Source: Bacteroidota bacterium (lineage in GTDB: Bacteria; Bacteroidota; Ignavibacteria; Ignavibacteriales; Ignavibacteriaceae). From it: a stretch of 64,000 bases of DNA. The stretch is taken from the NCBI GenBank assembly GCA_021831685.1, contig JAKBMG010000175.1, forward strand, positions 1-64,000. The letters are read 5' to 3'. Position numbers and translations under genes: made by a program. Shown in pieces: positions 45,423-56,427 of the stretch (its first letter is position 1; every line of letters starts with the position of its first letter). The notes beneath the pieces were generated by a model, which worked only from the letters and a program-made list of their open reading frames with translations, made no database searches and was not told where the DNA came from.

Positions 45423-47732
45423 TCAATCAAAAAAATTAAGTTGAGTTGAGTTTACAATTTGGTCAAAGGATTGTCCTAGTAAAGTTAGTATTGAATCAGC
45501 AATTGGCTTTAATTGCTTTTCAATATAATGTTGATAATCTATGTCACTGACATCGAGTTCTATAGGAACCGGTCCGCGCTTTGTAATTATATATTCAATA
45601 TATCCGCTGCTAGTACCAATTAGCTTTGCTGCCTTTACTTGCGGCGGAATATTTTTCACATATTGTTCAACATCCTTTCTTAACCTTTTCCGGTAAACAA
45701 GTTTGTCATTGTAGAGACCTTCTAAAAGTTGATTAACAAATTTTCTTACCCATTCTATAATTTCCTCGTTGTTAAATATTTTTTTATAAAGTTCTACCTG
45801 AAAATCTTTTGCAAGACGGGTCCAATCCGAGCGGACAAACTCCATTCCAACAAATTCTAACTTTTCATTTCCATTTTCGGAAAGGAGACCAGCATATCTC
45901 TTTTTAGCGCCGCTGTCACCCCCCCGGGCTTGGGTCAAAATAAATTTGCGATAATATTTTTCATACTCAACTTCAAGATAAGATTTGACCTTGAAATCTT
46001 TCTGTAAAGTTGCAAACCAATACTTATTAAGATCGAGTGCCAAGCTTTTACCCAATGATTCAATATTTATTCCTTCGCTATGATTCAGTTTAACGAACAA
46101 AGAATCCGTGTCACCATAAAGGACTTCATAGCCAATACTTTCAATAAAACTTTTGCTACCAAGCAAAAGCCATTGACCCGTGCCTGTAATAGCTGAAGGT
46201 AAATCCGGATGATAAAATCTACACCCGTAAGAACCCATTACCCCATAAAAACTATTCATTAATATTTTTATTGCCTGAGATAGATGAACATCTTTATTTT
46301 TTTTTGCTTCAGCGCGCTTTGTCATAAGCGTTTCTATAAAGCCGGGAAGGAAATTTTTTGTAGAAGAAAATTTTAACCCTGTTGGAGTAATGATAGTGTC
46401 AGTATCTGATAATAATCGTGATAGCGGATCAATTCTAAAAGTTTGAATAATTGATGGGTACAAACTCTTAAAATCAAGGACAATAACATTATCATATAGA
46501 CCGGGTTTTGGTTCGATAACATAACCGCCTGCGGCGTGTTGTGCTTCTTCAATGTCTTCAACATTAGGAGCTACAAAACCGGCACGATGCATATTTGGAA
46601 GAAAAAAATGATCAAATGCTGCCGTCATCATTCCAAGATGGTCAATTAAAAGACCGGATAACTTAGCACGCTTTACAGAAAGGTCTATCAATCCTGTCTT
46701 TTGGAAAATATCAGTAACAAGCACAGTGTCTTGCAAATTATATTCGGCAAGCTTTTTCTTATCCTCTTTAAAAAGTCGCTCAATTTCTTTAATCTTATTT
46801 TGCTCCGGTTTTATAGTTTTGCCTATACCAAGCAATTCCTTAGCTACAGTATCGAGTTTGAAATCCTCAAAAGAATAGAAAGCGGAGCGTAACGCCGGAG
46901 GCCCATCTATAACAATTCGTCCTGGCAGATATGCAAAATATCCTCCAGAATTTCTTTTCCTTAAAGTTACTTTTGTCTTACCTCTTCCAAGATTAAAAGG
47001 AATTTCGTTTTCCTGAAATTTCTTTTCAAGGAACATTAAATCGAAACCAATTACATGCCAACCAATGATAATATCCGGATCGCATTCTTTGAACCATTCA
47101 AGAAAATTTTGGATAAGATCTTTTTCAGTAGGAAAAAGCTTAAGATAAGCTGGCCTTTTTTTTGTAGTATCACCTATCATGAATACAATTTTCTCATCAT
47201 CCTTACGCGAGGTAACGTGGCAAGCAATTGAATAGAGCGAATTATTTTGCGATCCGGTTTCTATATCTAAAGAAACAATTTTGAACTGAGGATTAGTTTC
47301 GGCTGGTTTAACTTTGGGATTAAGAAAAGAAATAATTTTCCCTCTAGTAATTGTTTCACCGCTCAGATTCACCTGAGCGTTTATAAAGCGTTCCATCAAA
47401 AATCTTCTAGCGGGATCAACATCCGTTTCAAAAGTTAAAATGTTTCTTGATTTGCAAAATTCAGCTGCATTTTTCAATTCTCTCATTGTATTAAAATAAA
47501 GGACATCCGCATCAACGCCGGAAAAGGATTTTAACTTGAGGTTTTTTCTGAAATATCGAACTGTGAGCTCTTCCAGAGATGCTTTGCGGTCGATAAAGAA
47601 AACCGGTTTAACAGTACTAATAATGAATTCCACCGGAATAGAATCATCAGAAATTCCATAGAATTGCAATATGTTTTTCCCCCGTACATCCTGCCATTCA
47701 CTAGTCAAAATAAAAACATTTATGCTTCCCAT
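45423..47732 (-). CDS. polB: Family B DNA polymerase (Pol II-like)
   Basis: Exo 'VSLDIETGS', 'IIIGWHVIGFDLMFL'; polymerase 'VLDFKSLYPSIIQTF', 'ILMNSFYGVMGS', 'VLYGDTDSLFV'. Start possibly 47732 rather than 47765. Confidence 0.92.
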   Translation of the reverse strand: MGSINVFILTSEWQDVRGKNILQFYGISDDSIPVEFIISTVKPVFFIDRKASLEELTVRYFRKNLKLKSFSGVDADVLYFNTMRELKNAAEFCKSRNILTFETDVDPARRFLMERFINAQVNLSGETITRGKIISFLNPKVKPAETNPQFKIVSLDIETGSQNNSLYSIACHVTSRKDDEKIVFMIGDTTKKRPAYLKLFPTEKDLIQNFLEWFKECDPDIIIGWHVIGFDLMFLEKKFQENEIPFNLGRGKTKVTLRKRNSGGYFAYLPGRIVIDGPPALRSAFYSFEDFKLDTVAKELLGIGKTIKPEQNKIKEIERLFKEDKKKLAEYNLQDTVLVTDIFQKTGLIDLSVKRAKLSGLLIDHLGMMTAAFDHFFLPNMHRAGFVAPNVEDIEEAQHAAGGYVIEPKPGLYDNVIVLDFKSLYPSIIQTFRIDPLSRLLSDTDTIITPTGLKFSSTKNFLPGFIETLMTKRAEAKKNKDVHLSQAIKILMNSFYGVMGSYGCRFYHPDLPSAITGTGQWLLLGSKSFIESIGYEVLYGDTDSLFVKLNHSEGINIESLGKSLALDLNKYWFATLQKDFKVKSYLEVEYEKYYRKFILTQARGGDSGAKKRYAGLLSENGNEKLEFVGMEFVRSDWTRLAKDFQVELYKKIFNNEEIIEWVRKFVNQLLEGLYNDKLVYRKRLRKDVEQYVKNIPPQVKAAKLIGTSSGYIEYIITKRGPVPIELDVSDIDYQHYIEKQLKPIADSILTLLGQSFDQIVNSTQLNFFD

Positions 47733-47736
47733 ATCA

Positions 47737-48606
47737 TTATTTATCTTTGACCATTTTTGTGCCATTAAAGTTTATCAGTTGCTCATTGGTTTTTAGTATT
47801 GAGCCGTTTATTAAATTATAAATTGCAAATAATTCTAATGAAAAAGGAAAGTACCCAAGGTATCCCAAGATAGGCATCTCAAAAATATGGATGATATTCA
47901 CACCCGGTAAAAAATAAATCCACTTAGGGTAGGAAAAATAATTCCACATTTCCCAAAAGAAGGCACAAATCAGTACGCCTATGATTAATGATAGCAACGG
48001 TTTCCAATTACCTGCAGATAAGTAATTAAACAAATTTTTGTTCCCGAGAAGTATGTTTACCGGTTCGATAATTAAATACAAGGAGACCCATATTAAGAAA
48101 TAGAAATAATGAGGCAGCAAAATAATTAAAGACAGCATAACCAAACCGAGTATTAAAAGTGAGTATGAATATTTTTTATCCGGCTTTATTTGTTTAGTAA
48201 TTTTAATTTTGTCAACCCAATCAAAAGTTGCAACTAATTCTGCCGATTCAAAAACAGCAGGCATTACCGTTGAGAAACATAAGGAGGCCAACAAAACAAA
48301 TTGGAAGTCTGAGAAATATTGTCTTCCTTCATAATACCAATTTTGGGTAAAATAATTGAGGGCTTCAAAGAGCCACCAAACAGGGATAGAAATAATAAAT
48401 AGTACAATAAATTTATTCTTATTTCTACTCAAAATTGAGCTTCCTTTGGCAGAATACACTAGAGCATCGACCAGAAGAATAAATCCAAGCCAAAGCGGGA
48501 AGAAAGCCCATTGCGTTCTTAAGCCCGGTACTGACCAGTTCAAAGTCCAAAACAATATCACTAAAAAGGCACCGGCAAAACCTCTGACAGGTAAAATCCT
48601 TTTCAT
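47737..48606 (-). CDS. Polytopic membrane protein of unknown function
   Basis: 289 aa, multiple TMs; overlaps the polB start region. Confidence 0.65.
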   Translation of the reverse strand: MKRILPVRGFAGAFLVILFWTLNWSVPGLRTQWAFFPLWLGFILLVDALVYSAKGSSILSRNKNKFIVLFIISIPVWWLFEALNYFTQNWYYEGRQYFSDFQFVLLASLCFSTVMPAVFESAELVATFDWVDKIKITKQIKPDKKYSYSLLILGLVMLSLIILLPHYFYFLIWVSLYLIIEPVNILLGNKNLFNYLSAGNWKPLLSLIIGVLICAFFWEMWNYFSYPKWIYFLPGVNIIHIFEMPILGYLGYFPFSLELFAIYNLINGSILKTNEQLINFNGTKMVKDK

Positions 48607-48746
48607 AATTTTTCTCTTAACAAAAAATATAATTTCTTTTGAAAAGATAATTAAAAATCAAAATAATAAAACTTCCATTTCTGTTCTAATAAAATCTTAT
48701 AAAATAAGGGGAGATAAAAGTTAAAAGCGGCAAAGCGATCTGATTG

Positions 48747-49298
48747 CTAATCCCCAAGTTTTTCTTTGAATGCTTTTTCAAATTTTTCAACTTTCGGAGC
48801 AATTACAAAAGCACAATAACCTTGGGAAGGATTTTTTTCAAAGTAATGGCGGTGATATTCTTCTGCAGGATAAAATTTATTGAAAGGAGTAATTTCCGTT
48901 ATAATGGGAGAATTGAACGCACCTGATTTAACAAGTTCATTTTTATAATGTTCTGCTAAATGTTTCTGTTCTTCATTGTGATAAAAAATTACCGAACGAT
49001 ATTGAGTCCCCACATCGGCGCCCTGCCTGTTTAACGTTGTTGGGTCATGAGTTTTCCAAAAAACTTTTAACAACTCAGCATAGGAAATCACATTCGGGTC
49101 GAAAATAATTTGGGATACTTCCGCATGCCCTGTTTTACCAGAGCAAACCTCTTCATAAGATGGATTTGGTACTGAGCCTCCCGAATACCCACTAATCACT
49201 GATTTGACGCCTTTTAATCTTTCATAAATTGCTTCTGAGCACCAAAAACAACCGCTACCAAGAGTAGCAGTTTCTAATTGGATATTTTTCTCGTTCAT
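48747..49298 (-). CDS. msrA: Peptide-methionine (S)-S-oxide reductase
   Basis: 'LGSGCFWCSEAIYERLKGVKSVISGYSGG', 'HAEVSQIIFDP'. Confidence 0.95.
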   Translation of the reverse strand: MNEKNIQLETATLGSGCFWCSEAIYERLKGVKSVISGYSGGSVPNPSYEEVCSGKTGHAEVSQIIFDPNVISYAELLKVFWKTHDPTTLNRQGADVGTQYRSVIFYHNEEQKHLAEHYKNELVKSGAFNSPIITEITPFNKFYPAEEYHRHYFEKNPSQGYCAFVIAPKVEKFEKAFKEKLGD

Positions 49299-49385
49299 AT
49301 AGACTTAAAAAATGTTTAATAAACAATAAAATTCACTCTTAAACAAAATTAAATAAATTTATTTTTGCGTCTAATTCTATTACTT

Positions 49386-50837
49386 TTATTCTTCTTTAAC
49401 AAAGTACCATAGAGTAGCGGAAATAGCAAGAGAGATTGTGCTTACTATAAATATTAAACTTTTATTTGAAGCATTACCAACAGCTTGTCCAACTCCAAAA
49501 CTTGCAACTAACTGAGGCAGAACAACAGCAAGATTAAATAAGCCCATATAAAGTCCCATTTTTGCTTGATCAACCTTTTGTGACATTATAGCAAAAGGCA
49601 GACTAATAGTTGATGCCCAGCCAATGCCAAGAAATGCCATTAACAGATAAATAATAATAGGACTAAATCCAAAGAACAATAATCCTAAATAACCAATCGC
49701 CATGGTTGATATACAAATTGCGTGTGTTTTCGTCCTTCCGATTTTTCTTGTTAAGGGTTCAAGAACAAATGCTGGAAGTATAGCGCCGACAGCATTCAAA
49801 ATTAGAAAACTTATCGAAACTACACGTCCCATTTCTAATTGAAGAGAAGCTGTAGGTGTGACTCCTACTGGAATATTATAGACTTTAAATTGAACATAAG
49901 CGAACATGTAAATGAACATAGTTTGAATTCCGATCCAGGTAAAAGAGTGCGCTGCAAGAATCTTTTTGAACCCAATTGTTCCTGATTCCTTTTCAGACTT
50001 TCCTTTTGAATTTTTCAACAAAACTTTTACAGTAAAGAAAATCGTAATTACAAAGCAGAAGATTTCTACGTAATAATTATTAAATTCAACATGCATTAAC
50101 CGGATAGTTATCGTGTAAACTGCATAAAGCAGAAACCCCCATAACGGTTGAATATTATTTAATATTTCTAAGAAAGAAGTATGGGAATTTTTCACTTCCG
50201 TTTTTTGTAAGTCCTGGCTTTTCAACTCGCGCGGTTCTTCAATAAAAAAAGTTGGGATTATCGACAAAGCAAGTACTAACACTACTCCGGCATAAATCAG
50301 AATATAATTATCCCAAACAGCACCGATAACATAAGCTAAAACGCCAAACGTGCCGGAAATGGTTTGCATCCAGGCATAACCTTTTGTGCGTTCAACACCT
50401 TCGGGAGTAACGTCTGCAATTATAGATCTTGTGGGGTTAAAACTTACATTTATTGCTAGGTCAAGAGTTAAAGCAATGGCAATAGCAACACCTAATATTC
50501 CGTCAAAGCCAAGTGTTTTTGTAATTATATCAATGTTTGGTAGTGCAAGAAGCATTACTGCAGCAAGAAAACCTCCGATTAAAATAAAGGGTCTTCTTCT
50601 GCCATTCCAGAGCCATACTTTATCACTGACTATCCCAATTATAACTTGCCCTAAAATTCCAGCTATCGGACCAGAAGCCCAAACAAGTCCAACGTCTTCA
50701 ATTTGCAAATGATATTTTGTTGTTAGTATCCAGCTTAATGCAGAAATTTGAATAGATAATGCAAAACCCATCGCAGTGGCAGGCAAGCTTAACAAAGAAT
50801 AAAAAGAATTTGTTAATTTTTTTTGAATATTAATCAT
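49386..50837 (-). CDS. MFS (SLC45/GPH-like) sugar transporter
   Basis: 12-TM pattern, 'GIVSDKVWLWNGRRRPFILIG'; downstream of an alpha-amylase family gene. Confidence 0.85.
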   Translation of the reverse strand: MINIQKKLTNSFYSLLSLPATAMGFALSIQISALSWILTTKYHLQIEDVGLVWASGPIAGILGQVIIGIVSDKVWLWNGRRRPFILIGGFLAAVMLLALPNIDIITKTLGFDGILGVAIAIALTLDLAINVSFNPTRSIIADVTPEGVERTKGYAWMQTISGTFGVLAYVIGAVWDNYILIYAGVVLVLALSIIPTFFIEEPRELKSQDLQKTEVKNSHTSFLEILNNIQPLWGFLLYAVYTITIRLMHVEFNNYYVEIFCFVITIFFTVKVLLKNSKGKSEKESGTIGFKKILAAHSFTWIGIQTMFIYMFAYVQFKVYNIPVGVTPTASLQLEMGRVVSISFLILNAVGAILPAFVLEPLTRKIGRTKTHAICISTMAIGYLGLLFFGFSPIIIYLLMAFLGIGWASTISLPFAIMSQKVDQAKMGLYMGLFNLAVVLPQLVASFGVGQAVGNASNKSLIFIVSTISLAISATLWYFVKEE

Positions 50838-50891
50838 AGCTCCTCTTTGTCTAATTATTTGAGTAAGAGAAAAAAATAGCAGCGTTTAAAA

Positions 50892-52739
50892 TCATTTTAT
50901 TAATTGATATATGCCTTCGGAAACGCTTTTGATATTTAATTCATTATATTTCTTCAACTCTAAAGTTTCTCCTGTCAACAAGTTTTTCAAAGTTTTAATA
51001 TTTTTTAATTGATCATTGTACATGGAGAGATTTATTATTTTATCTTTGGCATTATTATTTACTACCACCATTATTTTATCGTCATTAAAATATTTGAAAT
51101 AGACGAAAATATCATTGACAGGCGGAAATTGGGTCAGCTTTCCAAATGATAAAGCTTTATGCTCTGAGCGTAATAAAAGTAATTTATGGACAAAATTATA
51201 AATATCATTTTCATCTTTAGTCCTGCCTTCAGAAGTAAAAGCATCTCGTTTATCAGCAGGAAAACCGCCGGGGAAATCGGCGCGAGCCAAATCATTACTA
51301 TTCCCTCCTTCGATACCTATTTCTGTGCCGTACAATAGTGAAGGTATTCCTCTAGAAGTAAGAAGCAGTGTCAACGCCAATTTAACTTTATTTATATTGC
51401 CATTAGCCTGCAATAAAGCCCTGAGTAAATCGTGGTTATCGATAAATGTAACGAGATTGTCAGGGTTAGGGTAGATAAAATCCTTGGCAAAGTCTTCATA
51501 AACAGCAGAAAGCGAAGATTTACCCCGGAGAAAACTTGAATAAACATCATACGTAGCAAAATCAGTAATCGAGGGCAAATTAGTATCAAATTTTTTGGGA
51601 TAATAGTTGTGACGCTGAAAGGTTGATAGAAAAACGGCATCGCCGGTCCAGATTTCTCCCACAATATTCAACTTTGGATATTGGTCAAGAATTTCTTTAG
51701 CCCAGTTCGCGAGATATCTTTGATCACAATATGCATATGTATCCTCGCGAATTCCATCAACGCCGGAAGATTCAATCCACCAAATTGTATTTTCAATTAA
51801 ATAGTTCGCAAGATAAGGATTGGCTTGATTTAAGTCCGGTAAATAATTTGTAAACCATCCTTCGGTATTAATTTTTATAGTTGAAGAATCACTATGAATA
51901 TCTGAGAAAGCCAATTTATCGTTATTAGTCATCAAGTGATTTTTTACTGAGCCATTGATCCAATCCGGGAAAGGTAAATTTTCAATCCAGGGATGGCTTA
52001 TGCTGATGTGGTTGCTGACATGGTCTAAAATAATTTTCAACCCAAGTTGATGAGCTTCCGCAACAAGTTTAAAATAAAGATTATTTGTTCCGAAACGAGG
52101 ATCAATTTTATATAAATCAGTAGCTGAGTACCCGGCATATCCATAAAAATGTTTAGGCGAATTGTTTTCTATAAGTGGAGTAATCCAAAGAGTAGTAACT
52201 CCTAAATCTTTTAGATATTTAAGATGATTTAGTATACCTTGAATATCCCCACCATGACGGTCAATTGGATTTTTTATATTACATTCGTCACTCATTCCGG
52301 CAATATCATTGTTTAAAGTATCGCCGTCAGAAAACCGGTCCGGCATTATTAGATAAATTACGTCTCCCTGATTAAAGCCTTGATATTTTCCTATTGAAGA
52401 GTTTCTTTTAAGAAATGGATATTCAACGGTCTGAGTGGAATTGTTTTTCGTGAATTTTAATCTATAATTTCCTGGCGTAAGATTCTTTGGAATTTCAATA
52501 TCGACAAAACAATAGAAAGAGCTTTTTGCTTGATGTACTTTAAGGACTTTTACTAAACTATTCTCAAATTTAACGGAAACATCACTTAAATTTTCACCAT
52601 AAACCATCAATTGGATTTTATTTAATTTCATTCCTACCCACCAATTAGGCGGCTCAATTTTATTTATCTTAAGATTTTGTGCGCTAAGTGATCCAAAGCT
52701 AATTAGTAAGATAAAAAACAGTAAATATTTTTTCATCAA
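50892..52739 (-). CDS. Secreted alpha-amylase family glycosyl hydrolase (cyclomaltodextrinase/neopullulanase-like)
   Basis: 'GVTTLWITPLIEN', 'KIILDHVSNH', 'GVDGIREDTYAY', 'NIVGEIW', 'VTFIDNHD'. Confidence 0.92.
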   Translation of the reverse strand: MMKKYLLFFILLISFGSLSAQNLKINKIEPPNWWVGMKLNKIQLMVYGENLSDVSVKFENSLVKVLKVHQAKSSFYCFVDIEIPKNLTPGNYRLKFTKNNSTQTVEYPFLKRNSSIGKYQGFNQGDVIYLIMPDRFSDGDTLNNDIAGMSDECNIKNPIDRHGGDIQGILNHLKYLKDLGVTTLWITPLIENNSPKHFYGYAGYSATDLYKIDPRFGTNNLYFKLVAEAHQLGLKIILDHVSNHISISHPWIENLPFPDWINGSVKNHLMTNNDKLAFSDIHSDSSTIKINTEGWFTNYLPDLNQANPYLANYLIENTIWWIESSGVDGIREDTYAYCDQRYLANWAKEILDQYPKLNIVGEIWTGDAVFLSTFQRHNYYPKKFDTNLPSITDFATYDVYSSFLRGKSSLSAVYEDFAKDFIYPNPDNLVTFIDNHDLLRALLQANGNINKVKLALTLLLTSRGIPSLLYGTEIGIEGGNSNDLARADFPGGFPADKRDAFTSEGRTKDENDIYNFVHKLLLLRSEHKALSFGKLTQFPPVNDIFVYFKYFNDDKIMVVVNNNAKDKIINLSMYNDQLKNIKTLKNLLTGETLELKKYNELNIKSVSEGIYQLIK

Positions 52740-53194
52740 GGTTTTTTCTCCATTGAAAAGCTCATTTATTTAATTATCTTTTCACCTTTTTTAAGGAACA
52801 TAATTATGAAACTCACCCAAGAACAAAAACCACTCTATATGAGTAGGTCACGTACCCTAGAAATAAGCTTGACTGATGCACAATAATTTTATCAATCGAG
52901 TTAAAGAGCGCTTCAAATCAATTTAGAGCCTATTTAGGATATCCTCAAAATGGTATAGATTATTTATATTTACTGAGAAATAATATTAGTTTTTCATTAA
53001 ATTTAATTGAAAGAGGTTTTACAAGATACTACCCTAATAGAGTGATTTTTACCTTTTTCATTGCTCAAATAGATTGATTTTAAGAAAATAGAAAAAACTT
53101 TTTCATCAATAAAATAAAAAATGTAACTTTGTAGGAGCTTTCCTTGATTTTATTCGACAATAAAAATAATTTTTAGCCCTATTTTTTAGTTCTT

Positions 53195-53650
53195 ATGGAA
53201 AAAGATGAAGAGAAAAATATTACTGTAAATCGAAAGGCAAGATTTGAATACAGTATAATTGAAACGTATGAAGCAGGAATTGTTCTTACGGGCACCGAGG
53301 TTAAATCACTTCGTCAAGGGAAAGCTAATTTAGTTGATAGCTATGGCAATTTGAAAAATGGTGAGGCTTGGTTGGTTAGCGCTCATATAAGTGTATATGA
53401 GCAAGGTAACATAAACAACCACGAACCGACAAGAAGCAGAAAGTTATTATTAAATAGAAAAGAAATTAGAAAGCTTAGCGGTAAAATAAAGGAAAAGGGT
53501 TATACTTTAGTTCCGCTTAGGTTATATTTTAAGAACGGAAAAGTAAAAGTTGAAATGGCGCTTGCCAAAGGGAAAAAAGTTTACGATAAACGCGAAACAA
53601 TTGCGAAAAGAGATTATGAACGAGATAAAGCAAGAAATTTTAAAAATTAA
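53195..53650 (+). CDS. smpB: SsrA-binding protein
   Basis: '[40 protein letters not shown]', '[16 protein letters not shown]'. Confidence 0.95.
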   Translation: MEKDEEKNITVNRKARFEYSIIETYEAGIVLTGTEVKSLRQGKANLVDSYGNLKNGEAWLVSAHISVYEQGNINNHEPTRSRKLLLNRKEIRKLSGKIKEKGYTLVPLRLYFKNGKVKVEMALAKGKKVYDKRETIAKRDYERDKARNFKN

Positions 53651-53703
53651 AAGTAATTCATCAATTTACTTTTTTATAAATAATCATTGGAGATAAGTAC
53701 GAA

Positions 53704-54921
53704 TTGAAATTCCTCCCTCTCAACGAACAAATGGACCTCATAAAAAGGGGCGCACACGAAATCATACCCGAAGATGAGTTAGTAAAAAAAATAGAAAAAT
53801 CCATAAAAGAAGAAAAACCACTAAAAATTAAACTTGGGTGTGATCCAAGCAGGCCTGATTTACACCTGGGACACTCTGTTGTGCTTAGAAAATTAGGACA
53901 GTTCCAACAACTCGGTCATCAAGCCATATTAATTATCGGAGATTTTACGGGAATGATTGGAGATCCCTCCGGAAGAAATGTAACACGCCCTTCCCTTTCT
54001 CTTGAAGAAACAAGAAAAAACGGAGAATCGTATTTGGAACAAGCTTCTAAAATTTTGAACAAGGAAAAAACTAAGATTGTTTATAACTCAGAATGGCTTA
54101 GTAAAATGAGCTTTGAAGATGTTATAAAACTTTCGTCAAAATATACCGTTGCACGAATGATTGAACGTGATGATTTTACAAAAAGATTTAAGGCGGGAGA
54201 ACCAATTTCTCTTCACGAATTTTTATATCCGCTTGCTCAAGCGATGGATTCTGTTGCGATTTCAAGCGATGTTGAACTTGGGGGAACTGATCAAAAATTT
54301 AATCTTTTGGTCGGTAGAGATATTCAGCGAGAATTTGGAATGGAGCCGCAAGTAATCTTAACGATGCCTCTCATTGTCGGCACAGATGGAATTGAGAAAA
54401 TGAGTAAATCTTATAATAATTATATCGGTATTTCGGATTCTCCACAAGAAATTTTTGGCAAGACACTTTCAATTCCCGATTCTTTAATTTATAATTATTA
54501 TGAGCTTGCCACAGATATTTCGAACGAAGAACTTTTTGATCTCAGAAAGCAATTAAACGATCAGCAAGTTAATCCAAGAGACTTAAAAAGAAAGTTGGCA
54601 AAAACCATAGTTAAAATGTATCACAACGAAAATGCCGCAGTTGAAGCGGAAGCAGAGTTTGATAAAATTTTTATAAGAAAAGAAGTACCCGATGAAATAC
54701 CGGAGATAATCTTAGATAAAGGCGAAACGGAAATCGGAATTTTAGAATTATTAGTGAAAGTAAATTTTGCTTCGTCTAAAGGCGAAGCTCGGAGATTAGT
54801 GGTTCAAGGCGGCGTTACGATTGATGGCAATAAGGTTGACGATATATCGGCAAACATAACCTTGGACAAAGAGCTAATACTAAAAGTAGGGAAAAGAAAA
54901 TTCATTAAATTAAAAAAATAA
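53704..54921 (+). CDS. tyrS: Tyrosyl-tRNA synthetase
   Basis: 'GCDPSRPDLHLGHSVVLRKLGQFQQLGH', 'KMSKSYNNYIGI', C-terminal S4 domain. Confidence 0.93.
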   Translation: MKFLPLNEQMDLIKRGAHEIIPEDELVKKIEKSIKEEKPLKIKLGCDPSRPDLHLGHSVVLRKLGQFQQLGHQAILIIGDFTGMIGDPSGRNVTRPSLSLEETRKNGESYLEQASKILNKEKTKIVYNSEWLSKMSFEDVIKLSSKYTVARMIERDDFTKRFKAGEPISLHEFLYPLAQAMDSVAISSDVELGGTDQKFNLLVGRDIQREFGMEPQVILTMPLIVGTDGIEKMSKSYNNYIGISDSPQEIFGKTLSIPDSLIYNYYELATDISNEELFDLRKQLNDQQVNPRDLKRKLAKTIVKMYHNENAAVEAEAEFDKIFIRKEVPDEIPEIILDKGETEIGILELLVKVNFASSKGEARRLVVQGGVTIDGNKVDDISANITLDKELILKVGKRKFIKLKK

Positions 54922-54941
54922 CTTAGAAAGGAGATGAGAAT

Positions 54942-55487
54942 TTGTATGTTCCATCAAAAATATTTTTTACAAAAGGGGTAGGCAGGCATAAAGAGTATTT
55001 AACCTCTTTTGAACTTGCGCTGAGAAGTGCGGGAATAGAGATCTGCAACCTCGTAACTGTTAGCAGTATATTCCCGACAAATTGCAAGCGCATAACTAAG
55101 GAAGACGGGTTAAAAGAGCTAACTCCCGGACAAATTACTTTCGCGGTAATGGCAAGAAACTCTACAAACGAACCAAATCGCTTAATTGCAGCATCCATCG
55201 GTGTTGCGATTCCGGGAGACAATAATCAATATGGTTATTTATCTGAGCACCATCCGTTCGGAGAGACAGAAAAAGTTGCGGGCGAATATGCAGAAGATTT
55301 AGCTGCCACAATGCTTGCAACCACTCTGGGAGTAGAATTTAATCCCGATACTGATTGGAGCGAAAGAGAAAACATCTATAAAATGTCCGGCAAGATTGTC
55401 CGTTCATTTAATATTACTCAATCCGCGGAAGGCGATAAAAACGGCTTATGGACAACTGTAATAGCCGTTGGTATTTTACTTCCTTAA
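54942..55487 (+). CDS. Pyruvoyl-dependent arginine decarboxylase
   Basis: '[43 protein letters not shown]', 'ASIGVAIP'; TTG start after gaaaggagatg. Confidence 0.9.
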   Translation: MYVPSKIFFTKGVGRHKEYLTSFELALRSAGIEICNLVTVSSIFPTNCKRITKEDGLKELTPGQITFAVMARNSTNEPNRLIAASIGVAIPGDNNQYGYLSEHHPFGETEKVAGEYAEDLAATMLATTLGVEFNPDTDWSERENIYKMSGKIVRSFNITQSAEGDKNGLWTTVIAVGILLP

Positions 55488-55500
55488 AAAGGAAATTAGA

Positions 55501-56427
55501 ATGGTCGATAATTTTTTTGCTTGGATTGTTTTTACAATCGTAATTTTAATTCTATTGTTTATCGACCTTTATTTTACAGATAAGCGGAAAGAGAGAATTT
55601 CTCTTAAAGGTAGTTTGATATGGAGCGGTGTTTGGATAAGCACTGCTCTTTTATTTTGTCTTTTTATTTATTTCTTTATTGAAGCGGGTCATACAAAGGC
55701 AATTGAATTTCTTACCGGTTTTTTAATCGAAAAATCTCTTTCTATTGACAACCTCTTTATCTTTCTGATGATTTTTAGGGTCATGAATGTTTCAAGTGCA
55801 AACCAGCCTCACGTTCTTAAATGGGGAATAATAAGCGCTATTATTTTTAGAATAATTTTTATTCTCATAGGTGTAGGTTTAATAGGATTATTTCAACCGG
55901 TAATTTATATTTTCGGAATAATTCTTCTTTATGCAGCATATAAAATGGCTTTCGCACCTGAATACAAAATTGACCTTGAAAAGAATTCAATTATCAGGTT
56001 TATTAAAAGATATTTTAACCTGAATTCAGAGTATCATGGCAGGAAGTTCTTCCTAAAAGAAAAGAAAAAAGTTTTTGTAACATCATTGTTTCTAACTTTT
56101 ATTTTGATAGAATCTTCCGATATTATTTTTGCAGTTGACTCTATTCCCGCCGTTATAGCAATTACGCGTGATTCATTTATAATTATCACATCAAACATTT
56201 TTGCTGTTCTTGGGTTGCGCGCTTTGTATTTTGCTATTGCTGGCATAGTAGACCTTTTTATTTATCTGAAATACGGTGTGGCACTAATCCTTTTTTACGT
56301 CGGAATAAAAATGATGATAAGTGAATTTTACAAAATTCCGACCCCGGTTTCTCTCGGAATCATTTTAATTCTTTTAAGTGGCTCCATAATTATTTCACTT
56401 TTGCATAAGAAAAAAATTTCTCATTGA
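55501..56427 (+). CDS. TerC family integral membrane protein
   Basis: 'FLTGFLIEKSLSIDNLFIFLMIF', 'FAVDSIPAVIAITRDSFIIITSNIFAVLGLRALYF'. Confidence 0.92.
   Translation: MVDNFFAWIVFTIVILILLFIDLYFTDKRKERISLKGSLIWSGVWISTALLFCLFIYFFIEAGHTKAIEFLTGFLIEKSLSIDNLFIFLMIFRVMNVSSANQPHVLKWGIISAIIFRIIFILIGVGLIGLFQPVIYIFGIILLYAAYKMAFAPEYKIDLEKNSIIRFIKRYFNLNSEYHGRKFFLKEKKKVFVTSLFLTFILIESSDIIFAVDSIPAVIAITRDSFIIITSNIFAVLGLRALYFAIAGIVDLFIYLKYGVALILFYVGIKMMISEFYKIPTPVSLGIILILLSGSIIISLLHKKKISH

Noticed and set aside
52806-52886. 26-aa ORF MKLTQEQKPLYMSRSRTLEISLTDAQ
   Set aside because: Short ORF in an AT-rich intergenic region with no supporting context.
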